Part shown: positions 1-5,881 of the stretch, one piece after another
Layout of the letters: every line of letters starts with the position of its first letter
How positions within the stretch are numbered: position 1 is the first letter of the stretch
Origin: DASPTR01 sp041481365
GTDB lineage: Archaea > Thermoproteota > Bathyarchaeia > Bathyarchaeales > Bathycorpusculaceae
Assembly: GCA_041481365.1 (NCBI GenBank)
Contig: JBGPBS010000070.1
Coordinates: forward strand, 1-7,518
Direction: 5' to 3'
DNA: 7,518 nucleotides
Position numbers and translations under genes: made by a program
The notes under the pieces: generated by a model
Told to the model about the DNA's origin: nothing
Databases searched by the model: none
Seen by the model: the letters and a program-made list of their open reading frames with translations, nothing else

Positions 1-272
1 CTGATTTCCCTCGCGTTCAACGACTTGATGATGATTAAATCTCCTGTGTGCAACGTACGTCCAAACGGGTGAGACCAGCCATCGCATCCATTTCCAAAGT
101 CAGTCTGCACTTCACACATGCTCCCCGAAGCGACCGCCAACGCCGGATACTGTGTTCCCAATATAAGCTGCGAGCCGAACCAAAATCCGAAGACTATTGC
201 TATGACCACTCCGATCATTATCGCAGTCTTTACGTACTCGTTCTTCCACAGTCGCCCAACCGTCGTAGTCAT
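1..272 (-). CDS. Signal peptidase I, archaeal type (N-terminal 90 residues, cut by window edge)
   Basis: This enzyme removes signal peptides from exported proteins at the outer face of the membrane. I translated it by hand from the ATG at 272 down to the window edge, and the reading frame is open throughout. Residues 1-15 are short and charged, residues 16-38 form one transmembrane helix, and the family motif SGSM follows at 49-52, where S51 should be the nucleophile. A second conserved block, TLHTGDLIII, lies at 73-82. Between SM and the GD pair there are 24 residues, more than in ordinary family members, and they carry C53 and C63. The catalytic His or Lys and the C-terminal half lie outside the window. 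The start is supported by AGAAGG six bases upstream and by an in-frame stop at 306-308. The gene lies downstream of the Cren7-like gene on the same strand, 130 bp away. Family assignment is confident; the exact subfamily is not. Confidence 0.88.
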   Translation of the reverse strand, partial: MTTTVGRLWKNEYVKTAIMIGVVIAIVFGFWFGSQLILGTQYPALAVASGSMCEVQTDFGNGCDGWSHPFGRTLHTGDLIIIKSLNAREI

Positions 273-318
273 CTCACGCCTTCTGTTATGAACTGGTCTG
301 TTGAATTAGGCCTCTTCA

Positions 319-327
319 CATTAAAAC
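319..327 (-). promoter_or_regulatory. Candidate TATA box for the signal peptidase gene
   Basis: Read on the minus strand the sequence is GTTTTAATG, with an A-rich stretch just upstream that could act as the TFB-binding element. A transcript starting about 25 bases downstream would have a leader of roughly 25 nt before the ATG at 272. A second AT-rich element, CTTAAAA, lies just upstream at about 334-340 and is an alternative. The assignment rests on spacing and base composition only. Confidence 0.35.
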
Positions 328-345
328 TTACCGTTTTAAGAAATG

Positions 346-351
346 AAAAAA
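346..351 (-). terminator. Possible T-run terminator after the Cren7-like gene
   Basis: On the minus strand six consecutive T residues follow a C-run and AA, about 52 nt past the stop of the zinc-binding Cren7-like gene. Archaeal termination often uses short T-runs without a hairpin, so this could end the transcript before the signal peptidase promoter. There is no stem-loop, and read-through into the next gene is equally possible. Confidence 0.3.
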
Positions 352-402
352 TTGGGGGAGATAGGTGATGCCTTGTTTCTTCGTCAGCGTGATTCTGCGC
401 GT

Positions 403-573
403 TTAGATTTTCTTCTTGCTTAGGACTTCTCTGAAGGGCTTGTGGCACTTTGGACAGTCAAACAACCCGATTTCCAGTTGCATCCTCTTTCCCTGCTTGT
501 CGGGGCGTCCGGCCATCGTCCACTTCTTCTTAGGCGTCGAAACCATTGTTCCGCATTTAGGACATTTAGCCAT
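403..573 (-). CDS. Cren7-like small chromatin protein with an integral zinc-binding site
   Basis: This complete gene of 56 residues was too short for the supplied ORF list. The ATG at 573 is preceded by a strong GGAGG Shine-Dalgarno (581-585) seven bases away. CPKC lies at residues 4-7 and CPKC again at 40-43, giving a four-cysteine zinc site that brackets the middle of the protein. The stretch from K17-W18 to L51 follows the order of conserved positions in Cren7: W-x-hydrophobic-A (18-21), a basic glycine-containing turn (25-30), I-G-L-F (35-38), P41, then K45-x-F-R (47-48) and L51. In Sulfolobus Cren7 the corresponding Trp and Leu contact and intercalate DNA; here they would be W18 and M20. 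About 14 of the 56 residues are Lys or Arg. I infer a nucleoid DNA-binding protein. The alternative is an unrelated zinc-ribbon protein, for example a ribosome-associated one. Confidence 0.72.
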   Translation of the reverse strand: MAKCPKCGTMVSTPKKKWTMAGRPDKQGKRMQLEIGLFDCPKCHKPFREVLSKKKI

Positions 574-621
574 TTAATTTCCTCCGAGTTTTCTCGGTAT
601 CCATGGTTTCTCATGATGATA

Positions 622-636
622 CATAAAAAACTTTCC
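622..636 (-). promoter_or_regulatory. TATA/BRE-like promoter of the Cren7-like gene
   Basis: On the minus strand a purine-rich GGAAAG is followed by TTTTTTATG, which fits the archaeal arrangement of a TFB recognition element ahead of a TATA box. A start about 25 bases downstream falls near 598-600 and leaves a leader of about 25 nt that contains the GGAGG site. The inverted repeat at 632-654 overlaps the upstream half. Confidence 0.5.
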
Positions 637-654
637 ATTGTTTTCGTATGGAAA
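632..654. repeat. Inverted repeat over the Cren7-like promoter (possible operator)
   Basis: TTTCCAT at 632-638 and ATGGAAA at 648-654 are perfect 7-bp inverted copies separated by 9 bp. The left arm coincides with the BRE-like element of the minus-strand promoter. A dyad in this position is what a dimeric repressor or activator site would look like, but no matching regulator gene is in the window. Confidence 0.5.
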
Positions 655-836
655 ACGCACGCTCCAACATCAATTATAGGCATTTTAGACGCAAACAACC
701 ATCACGATGGCGCTCGAGATTTTATGTCAAACCATTAAAAACAATACATGGCCCAAACAGAAGGGATACGATGGAAGGATTCCGCAGTTCTCAATCGCAT
801 CATTTCTTTTAGACGATCTTCGGTCACCGCATGGAA

Positions 837-865
837 AGAGGGAAAATTCATCAAATTTTACCTCT
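837..865. repeat. 12-bp imperfect inverted repeat with a 5-nt loop
   Basis: The arms AGAGGGAAAATT (837-848) and AATTTTACCTCT (854-865) match at 11 of 12 positions when one is reverse-complemented, with CATCA as the loop. The single mismatch is G842 against A860. No T-run follows on either strand, so it does not look like a classical terminator. It could be an operator, a structured small RNA or a decayed mobile-element end. Confidence 0.6.
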
Positions 866-1040
866 GCCTTCTTCGTTAATCGCTCCTGGAAGCATTGTTT
901 TTCTTCCATTTGCGGGACCAATTGAAAAGAACCTTCAATGAGCCAGCAGAATCAGCATGAAAGTTCAGAAACTCCAACAAGCAAATTTGAACCAAGCCCG
1001 TCACCGCGCAACGACCCTTTTCTGCTTGAGACTAGTCCAA

Positions 1041-1053
1041 AATGCTTTTACTT
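1041..1053 (+). promoter_or_regulatory. Candidate promoter of the Lhr helicase gene
   Basis: The segment has an A-rich start followed by GCTTTTACTT, a weak match to an archaeal TATA box. A start about 25 bases downstream, near 1076, would give a leader of about 20 nt containing the GAGGT ribosome site. No better AT-rich element is closer to the start codon. Confidence 0.3.
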
Positions 1054-1082
1054 GTGATTCTGTGCTATTTCTTCGAAGTATT

Positions 1083-1087
1083 GAGGT
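1083..1087 (+). promoter_or_regulatory. Shine-Dalgarno fixing the TTG start of the helicase
   Basis: GAGGT lies 10 bases ahead of the TTG at 1098-1100. An in-frame TAA at 1089-1091 rules out any earlier start. The next in-frame Met comes after the nucleotide-binding motif, so the TTG is the only start that leaves the helicase intact. Confidence 0.65.
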
Positions 1088-1097
1088 CTAATCAGAT

Positions 1098-3974
1098 TTG
1101 TCGCAGTCGCCCAAGAACGCTTTTGATTTGCTCGTCAAGCCTGTCCGAAGGCTCGTTGAGCAGAAGGGGTTCCCGAAGCCTACTGAACCCCAGGAGAAAA
1201 CTATCCCGCTGATTCTCGCGGGGAAGAATATTCTTCTCATCTCACCTACTGCCACAGGTAAGACTGAAGCTGCTTTTCTGCCTGTTTTAAGCATGCTTCT
1301 GCAGGGACAGCAGGGCGTTCCAGGCATTAAGGTTCTGTACATTACGCCTTTGCGGGCTTTGAACCGTGACATGCTCGATAGGCTTGAGTGGTGGTGCAAT
1401 AATCTCGATGTCAAGTTAGCCGTTAGGCATGGCGACACTGAAACGAAGGAGCGTACTAGACAGGCTAGGAGCCCCCCGGACATGTTGATAACGACTCCCG
1501 AGACGTTGCAGGCCTTGTTGTCCGGTTGGATCATGCGGCAGCATCTGCAACGCCTGCGCTGGGTCATCGTTGACGAGGTTCACGAGATGGCTGACAGCAA
1601 ACGGGGAAGCCAGCTTTCACTGGCCCTGGAGAGGCTCAGGTCGATGATTGGAGGGGACTTCCAACTGATAGGGTTGTCTGCTACCATAGGCACTCCTGAC
1701 AAAGTGGCCCAGTTCCTCGTCGGAACGGGTAGAAGCGTTGAAATCGTCCGGGTCCCAGTAGCGAGGATGATGCGGCTTCGCATTATCTACCCGATGCCCG
1801 ATGACGAAGATGTGCGGTTGTCCTCGCAGCTTTACACGCATCCGGAAGTCGCCGCGAGACTCAGAATCATCCGCGACTACATCAGCAAGCACAAATCAGT
1901 GCTCCTGTTCACAAACACTCGTGCCGTATCCGAGGTGTTAGCAAGCAGGTTCAAGGTCTGGGACGCTGATTTTCCAGTCTCGATTCATCACGGTTCTTTG
2001 GCGAAGCCTTCGCGCATAGCTGCTGAGAAAGGCTTGAAAAGCGGCGAGTTGAGAGGACTCGTCTGCACGAGTTCTCTTGAACTAGGCATCGATGTTGGAA
2101 GAATTGACCTGGTCATTCAGTACATGAGTCCACGACAGGCAACCAGGCTTATTCAACGGGTGGGAAGAAGCGGCCACAGCATCGGCAAGATGGCGGACGG
2201 AATAATAGTCGCAATGGATTCTGATGACGCCCTTGAAGCATTGGCCATAGCCAAGAAAGCCTTGAAAGAAGAGCTCGAACCCGTGGGTATTCCACCGAAA
2301 CCCTACGACGTTCTGGCACACCAGATTGCAGGTTTGCTGCTCAAGAACAGGAGACTTGAATTCGATCAAATCCTGGAAGTCTTTCGCAAGGCTTACCCAT
2401 ACGAGGATTTGACCATGGAGGATGTCGAGAAAGTCCTGAAGTACATGCATCAGCGCTTTCCACGGTTGGCATGGGTATCCTTCGAAGACAAAGTAGTGCT
2501 TAAACCAAGACAGGCGAAAGCACTTTTTGAATATTATTTTGGCAACTTATCCATGATTCCTGAAGAAAAGCAATTTCTTGTTATCGACACGTCGAGCGAC
2601 TCTGCAGTCGGAGTCTTGGATGAAGCTTTCATGGCGGAGTACGGCAAGCCTGGAACCAAATTCATCATCCGAGGCTCTCCATGGATCATCGAGCATGTCA
2701 GTGAGGAAAAGGTGCACGTCAAACCGGTCGATGATCCAACTGGGGCCATTCCCAGCTGGATCGGAGAGGAGATTCCTGTTCCATTTACAGTTTCGCAGGA
2801 GGTCGGTGCTCTGAGAGGCGTAGTTGAACAGGGATTGAAGGAGGGGCTTTCACCTGAAATGGTAGCCGCTAGATTGAGTGAACAGTATCCCTGCGATGAG
2901 GACACGTTGGGGCGTGCCTTGAAGGAAACGGTCGAGCAGGTAAGGATTGGTCTTCCTGTTCCGACAGAGAAACGAATCACGGTCGAAGACTGGGAGGACT
3001 TCGTTCTCCTTCATGTTAACTTCGGTTCGCTTACGAACAGGGCATTGGCTCAGCTCTTGGGACAATTGCTCTCTGACAAGGTTGGCTATGGCATTGTCGT
3101 GCAGCATGATGCCTACAGAATTTTCGTGCAGACTATGGGTGCCGTGAACGCTGCTCGAATCGTGTCTCTGTTTGAAGAGATACAAGCCATGCCCGAACGC
3201 GCGGTAAGAGACGCGTTGACGCTGGCTACTGTGAAGACTGGACTTTTCAAGAGGCGCATGATTCATGTTGCACGACGCTTCGGAGCATTGGAGAAATGGG
3301 CTGACTTCAGCAGTGTGAGCCTTCAAAGGTTGGTCAAGTCTTTTGAGGGAACGCCGATCTACGAGGAAGCCTTGAAGGAAGTGTTCACGAAGGACTTGGA
3401 CGTGGACAACCTCATCAACGTCATAATCAAAATTCGCAAGGGTGAGATCGATATTCAAAGGCTCGATACGGATGGAAATGCCACGCCTATTGCCCGCTTG
3501 GGCATTGAGCGCATGAGTATGAAGACTGACTTGATTCCGCCTGAGCGAATGCGGGCGGTGATGATAGAATCTGCCAAGGCTCGGCTACTCAACGAAACCA
3601 GCGGCTTCATCTGTACGAACTGCTGGAACTATGTTGAAATGTTAAAGCCGAAGGATTTGCCGGACAAGCCGAAATGTCCAAATTGTGGCTCCACCTCATT
3701 AGGCCTCATCAGAGTTGAAGAAGAAAAACTGCTGCCCATCGTGGATAAGAGGGGCGAAAAACTGAACAAGTCTGAAGAAAAGCTGAAAGAACGAGCATCA
3801 CAAACGTCACGGCTGATTCAAAAATACGGAAAGCCAGCCGCGGTAGCCTTGTCCGCACGCAGGATCCCGACATCAGAGATTGAAAGAGTCCTAGAGAAAG
3901 ACCAGAAGCTTGATGATACTTTTTACGAGCTGGTGCTTGAGGCAGAGCGCAAAGCAATAAGAAGATCTTGGTAG
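1098..3974 (+). CDS. Lhr-like superfamily 2 helicase with C-terminal zinc ribbon
   Basis: This 958-residue ATP-dependent helicase is of the archaeal Lhr type, a family linked to DNA repair and RNA/DNA-hybrid remodelling. The first RecA domain carries a Q-motif-like PQ (31-32), Walker A SPTATGKT (49-56), TTPETL (132-137), DEVH (159-162) and SAT (194-196). The second RecA domain carries LLFTNTR (269-275), TSSLELGIDVG (324-334) and QRVGRSGH (353-360). A winged-helix stretch follows, and then the Lhr/DEAD-H-associated region at roughly 560-790. Near the C-terminus a four-cysteine zinc ribbon is visible: C839-x2-C842 and C860-x2-C863. A charged helical tail runs to the end. The length is at the upper end for archaeal Lhr proteins because of this addition. 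All motifs are intact and there is no frameshift. It stands alone on the plus strand between opposing genes. The family is certain; I cannot assign the subgroup (aLhr1 or aLhr2) by eye. Confidence 0.93.
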   Translation: MSQSPKNAFDLLVKPVRRLVEQKGFPKPTEPQEKTIPLILAGKNILLISPTATGKTEAAFLPVLSMLLQGQQGVPGIKVLYITPLRALNRDMLDRLEWWCNNLDVKLAVRHGDTETKERTRQARSPPDMLITTPETLQALLSGWIMRQHLQRLRWVIVDEVHEMADSKRGSQLSLALERLRSMIGGDFQLIGLSATIGTPDKVAQFLVGTGRSVEIVRVPVARMMRLRIIYPMPDDEDVRLSSQLYTHPEVAARLRIIRDYISKHKSVLLFTNTRAVSEVLASRFKVWDADFPVSIHHGSLAKPSRIAAEKGLKSGELRGLVCTSSLELGIDVGRIDLVIQYMSPRQATRLIQRVGRSGHSIGKMADGIIVAMDSDDALEALAIAKKALKEELEPVGIPPKPYDVLAHQIAGLLLKNRRLEFDQILEVFRKAYPYEDLTMEDVEKVLKYMHQRFPRLAWVSFEDKVVLKPRQAKALFEYYFGNLSMIPEEKQFLVIDTSSDSAVGVLDEAFMAEYGKPGTKFIIRGSPWIIEHVSEEKVHVKPVDDPTGAIPSWIGEEIPVPFTVSQEVGALRGVVEQGLKEGLSPEMVAARLSEQYPCDEDTLGRALKETVEQVRIGLPVPTEKRITVEDWEDFVLLHVNFGSLTNRALAQLLGQLLSDKVGYGIVVQHDAYRIFVQTMGAVNAARIVSLFEEIQAMPERAVRDALTLATVKTGLFKRRMIHVARRFGALEKWADFSSVSLQRLVKSFEGTPIYEEALKEVFTKDLDVDNLINVIIKIRKGEIDIQRLDTDGNATPIARLGIERMSMKTDLIPPERMRAVMIESAKARLLNETSGFICTNCWNYVEMLKPKDLPDKPKCPNCGSTSLGLIRVEEEKLLPIVDKRGEKLNKSEEKLKERASQTSRLIQKYGKPAAVALSARRIPTSEIERVLEKDQKLDDTFYELVLEAERKAIRRSW

Positions 3975-4021
3975 ACTCTTGCCCCCAACGCATGCCTCAG
4001 CACCTAAACAGAATGCGCAGT

Positions 4022-4051
4022 GATGCAACTGTGCGACCGTTGTGCATCTTT
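4022..4051 (+). terminator. Hairpin between convergent genes, possible helicase terminator
   Basis: GATGCA (4022-4027) and TGCATC (4043-4048) are perfect inverted copies, with AAC/GTT bases inside the loop that could extend the stem with a bulge. TTT follows on the plus strand. It begins 48 nt after the helicase TAG and ends just before the minus-strand stop at 4053, so it could insulate the converging transcripts. The T-run is short, so the call is tentative. Confidence 0.4.
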
Positions 4052-4052
4052 A

Positions 4053-4502
4053 TTAGGTTTGGGTGTTTTCTGCTTTTCGACTTGCGAAGTTTATCGTTTG
4101 GAGTATTGTTTTGCTGAGTCCGACAAAGCTCAGGATCGTTGCGATTACGAGGAACAGGCTTACGTCAACCTGCAGGGCCACATTTTGGAAGGCCACGCTT
4201 ATTATTCCGCTATTTAAGGATAGTATTAGTGTAGAGATTACGAACAGGGCGTTGGCCACGCCGAAGAAATGTTGATAAATTGTGCCGGCTGTAAGCTCGC
4301 CGATGACGACCAGAGTGATGTATACGGCGACGAAAGTCTCAAGAGTCTGCTGCAAGTTCGGAATCATCGTTGCGAATGGGGCCAGAAACATCCAGCAAAC
4401 GCAATACAAAACGTAGAAGAGAAGCCCCTTGATCATTGCTTTCAGCACTTTGAATATTAGTTTTCGAGGCCTTATCTTGAAAACTCCATCTTCTTCAGCC
4501 AT
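4053..4502 (-). CDS. Four-helix membrane protein of unknown function (third gene of membrane cassette)
   Basis: I do not recognise the family. The 149-residue product has a basic, cytoplasm-like N-terminus (residues 10-25 contain several Lys and Arg). Four hydrophobic segments follow at about 26-47, 54-75, 79-100 and 112-135, and the tail is short and polar. By the positive-inside rule both ends would be cytoplasmic. There are no catalytic motifs, cysteine pairs or nucleotide-binding signatures. Its ATG lies inside the end of the upstream gene: the two frames share 8 bp (4495-4502), which points to translational coupling and shared function with the extracellular-domain protein. It ends at TAA, immediately followed by another TAA, facing the helicase gene. 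It is a real gene by composition and context; a role as membrane partner of the cassette is inferred. Confidence 0.75.
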   Translation of the reverse strand: MAEEDGVFKIRPRKLIFKVLKAMIKGLLFYVLYCVCWMFLAPFATMIPNLQQTLETFVAVYITLVVIGELTAGTIYQHFFGVANALFVISTLILSLNSGIISVAFQNVALQVDVSLFLVIATILSFVGLSKTILQTINFASRKAENTQT

Positions 4503-5274
4503 AAGGAATCACCAAGGGACCCAAGCTGAACAGTGACGTTTGAAACTCGATTTCGAATCGGCCAGTCTGTGTGATTGATGAAACAGCAGCCTGAAGCTCG
4601 ACGTAGTTTTTATATTGTGATTGTTGCGAGGCTTTGACCTCAGTTTGGCCAGATCCGATTGGCTGGCCGGTACTGTTGTACATACGTATTTGGGCTTCTC
4701 CAGCCACGTCGAAGAAGGCATGGTTATCAAAGCTTAGTCGAAAGGCGATCTGCATGTGAGTGTAGTTAAATGCAGTATATTGTGGTTCTCCCAGTTTGAA
4801 ATCGTGAAGCGGTGCTCCCCAAGGAATTGAGAGATTGTACGAAGCATGAACGGGGATAACCTCCCCAAGTTTCATGCTGACAGACTCAATCGTGTTCAGC
4901 TGAGTGTCGTTGAACAAGTATTCTTGGGTTTGCATTAACAAACGATTTACGTCAAATGTCATGCTGTGAAGAATTGACTGTTTTTCGCCTATTCTCAGTG
5001 ATTGTATAAGGGTTGATCCTTCTGTTATCGTGGAGCCATTTTCGTCCAGAACTCTGGTCGTTAGATTAAACAAGCCAATGTTGTAATAGCCGTTGTTAGC
5101 TATCTCGACAGGCAATGAGAATATTATTTTGCCGTCGGGCGTAATTCCTGTTTGCAGGTTTCCAAAATCGAGCTTCAGATCTTTGATTGAGTACACTGCG
5201 GAAACGAAGAACACAATTAGGAATGCCCAGCAGATTGCGGTGGCAAGATCTATCATCTTGATTGGAATATCCAT
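4495..5274 (-). CDS. Signal-anchored surface protein with two LEA14-like domains
   Basis: The protein has 259 residues. Residues 1-8 are short, residues 9-29 form one transmembrane anchor, and the rest is beta-rich and probably outside the cell. Two similar halves can be seen, at about 48-112 and 173-235. Each runs from a beta strand into an N-N or D-N-H turn, a long strand, an N-G-containing turn (E78-N79-G80-S81; N200-S201-T202-G203) and a further strand. This layout resembles LEA14/WHy-type beta-sandwich domains, which bind or stabilise partners rather than catalyse. Six N-x-S/T sequons (N70, N79, N122, N147, N170, N200) fit an N-glycosylated surface protein. A modest AAGGG ribosome site precedes the ATG. 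It starts 38 bp after the upstream gene and overlaps the downstream one by 8 bp. The domain name is my inference from pattern only; the membrane anchor and gene reality are firm. Confidence 0.72.
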   Translation of the reverse strand: MDIPIKMIDLATAICWAFLIVFFVSAVYSIKDLKLDFGNLQTGITPDGKIIFSLPVEIANNGYYNIGLFNLTTRVLDENGSTITEGSTLIQSLRIGEKQSILHSMTFDVNRLLMQTQEYLFNDTQLNTIESVSMKLGEVIPVHASYNLSIPWGAPLHDFKLGEPQYTAFNYTHMQIAFRLSFDNHAFFDVAGEAQIRMYNSTGQPIGSGQTEVKASQQSQYKNYVELQAAVSSITQTGRFEIEFQTSLFSLGPLVIPYG

Positions 5275-5312
5275 AGATTTCCCTTTCTGTAACAGCGCAG
5301 TACACGCGAAGT

Positions 5313-5771
5313 TTAGGTGTTGGATGTTTGGGATTCAGGAATAGCTTCCGAAGGGATGAGCACGACCTCGGGCTCCCTTTGTGTTCTTCCTTCTTTTGTC
5401 TCTTCGTCTTTTGCTTTCTTGTTCTTGAGTTTTTGAGGCTGTAGCTGAGATTGCGTGTTCAATTCTGTGCCTAGCTGTTGTTGTGGAGTTGAGGGCAGTT
5501 GCGGGGTATGTGTGATTATTGTCACTCCTCTTATGGTCACAAGTGAGGCTACCCAGCCCATTATTCCTAGATACATCAGTCTTATGCATGTTGCAATTAG
5601 CGGAGCTAGAGCTTCGCCGAATGTTCGTGCTAGATCCTCAGAGGTGATTATGCTTAGACTCTGAGTTAGGAATCCGTATGCGCTTATGAAGGTGAATATT
5701 AGCAGGGCTATGCCTAGGGAGAGCACGGTTATTCCAGAAAGGGCCAATTTGTCTCTGAAGTTTTTGAGCAT
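5313..5771 (-). CDS. Two-helix membrane protein with charged cytoplasmic tail (first gene of membrane cassette)
   Basis: I do not recognise this 152-residue protein. It starts with a basic MLKNFRDK segment, then a transmembrane helix at about 9-33, a short loop (34-55) with acidic residues, and a second helix at about 56-80. Residues 90-115 are rich in Pro, Gln and Ser/Thr. A strongly charged stretch rich in Lys and Glu follows (115-136), and the end is polar. The positive-inside rule puts both ends in the cytoplasm, so the tail could be a docking arm. It heads a three-gene cassette with 38 bp to the next start. The ribosome site is weak (GTGAC about 7 bases upstream), but no better start is available. 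The gene is supported by composition, length and operon position; the function is unknown. Confidence 0.7.
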   Translation of the reverse strand: MLKNFRDKLALSGITVLSLGIALLIFTFISAYGFLTQSLSIITSEDLARTFGEALAPLIATCIRLMYLGIMGWVASLVTIRGVTIITHTPQLPSTPQQQLGTELNTQSQLQPQKLKNKKAKDEETKEGRTQREPEVVLIPSEAIPESQTSNT

Positions 5772-5807
5772 ATCGTTGTCACTGCTTTAACGAGGAAGAA
5801 GCATGCG

Positions 5808-5814
5808 TATTAAG
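5808..5814 (-). promoter_or_regulatory. Candidate TATA box of the membrane cassette
   Basis: CTTAATA on the minus strand would give a transcript start near 5785 and a leader of about 14 nt. GTTTATTG at about 5825-5832 is an alternative that would give a longer leader. Either makes the cassette a separate transcription unit from the fumarase genes, whose stop lies 110 bp upstream. Confidence 0.4.
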
Positions 5815-5881
5815 ACTTCCTACACAATAAACAGTATACACGTTAATAATCAAGAATCAAGCAGAGAAATAGAGGTTGAAA

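Larger units (their letters stand above)
574..1097. other. Long divergent intergenic region without a convincing gene
   Basis: This 524-bp stretch separates the minus-strand Cren7-like gene from the plus-strand helicase gene. The promoter and dyad of the Cren7-like gene lie in its first 80 bp and the helicase start signals in its last 60 bp. The open frames in between (for example 707-925 plus, 727-921 minus) lack a Shine-Dalgarno and protein-like composition. Two tiny plus-strand frames overlap by ATGA at 938-941 (831-941, 36 codons; 938-1057, 39 codons), but I cannot support either as a gene. I found no tRNA fold and no complete box C/D pair. A strong imperfect hairpin sits at 837-865. Confidence 0.6.

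Noticed and set aside
48..368. Plus-strand frame of 106 codons at the left edge
   Set aside because: It is antisense to the signal peptidase gene, whose SGSM and TLHTGDL motifs and membrane helix are clear; the plus-strand translation has no protein-like features.
613..619. ATGATGA resembling box C of a C/D guide RNA
   Set aside because: No box D (CTGA) follows at a suitable distance, and no C'/D' pair is present.
420..738. Overlapping frames on both strands around the Cren7-like gene (420-698 minus, 442-738 plus)
   Set aside because: They are out of frame with the 56-residue gene, which has a strong GGAGG site and two CPKC motifs; their translations look random.
727..921. Minus-strand frame of 64 codons in the intergenic region
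   Set aside because: No Shine-Dalgarno, mixed composition without domains, and it crosses the 837-865 hairpin; a chance frame is more likely.
1071..1078. CTTCGAAG palindrome just upstream of the helicase start
   Set aside because: An 8-bp self-complementary word is expected by chance over this length and has no second supporting element.
1088..1567. Minus-strand open frame of 159 codons, with similar long antisense frames at 2082-2450, 2534-2980 and 2850-3458
   Set aside because: All lie opposite the intact helicase gene, show no recognisable domains and have no credible ribosome sites; they are shadows of its codon pattern.
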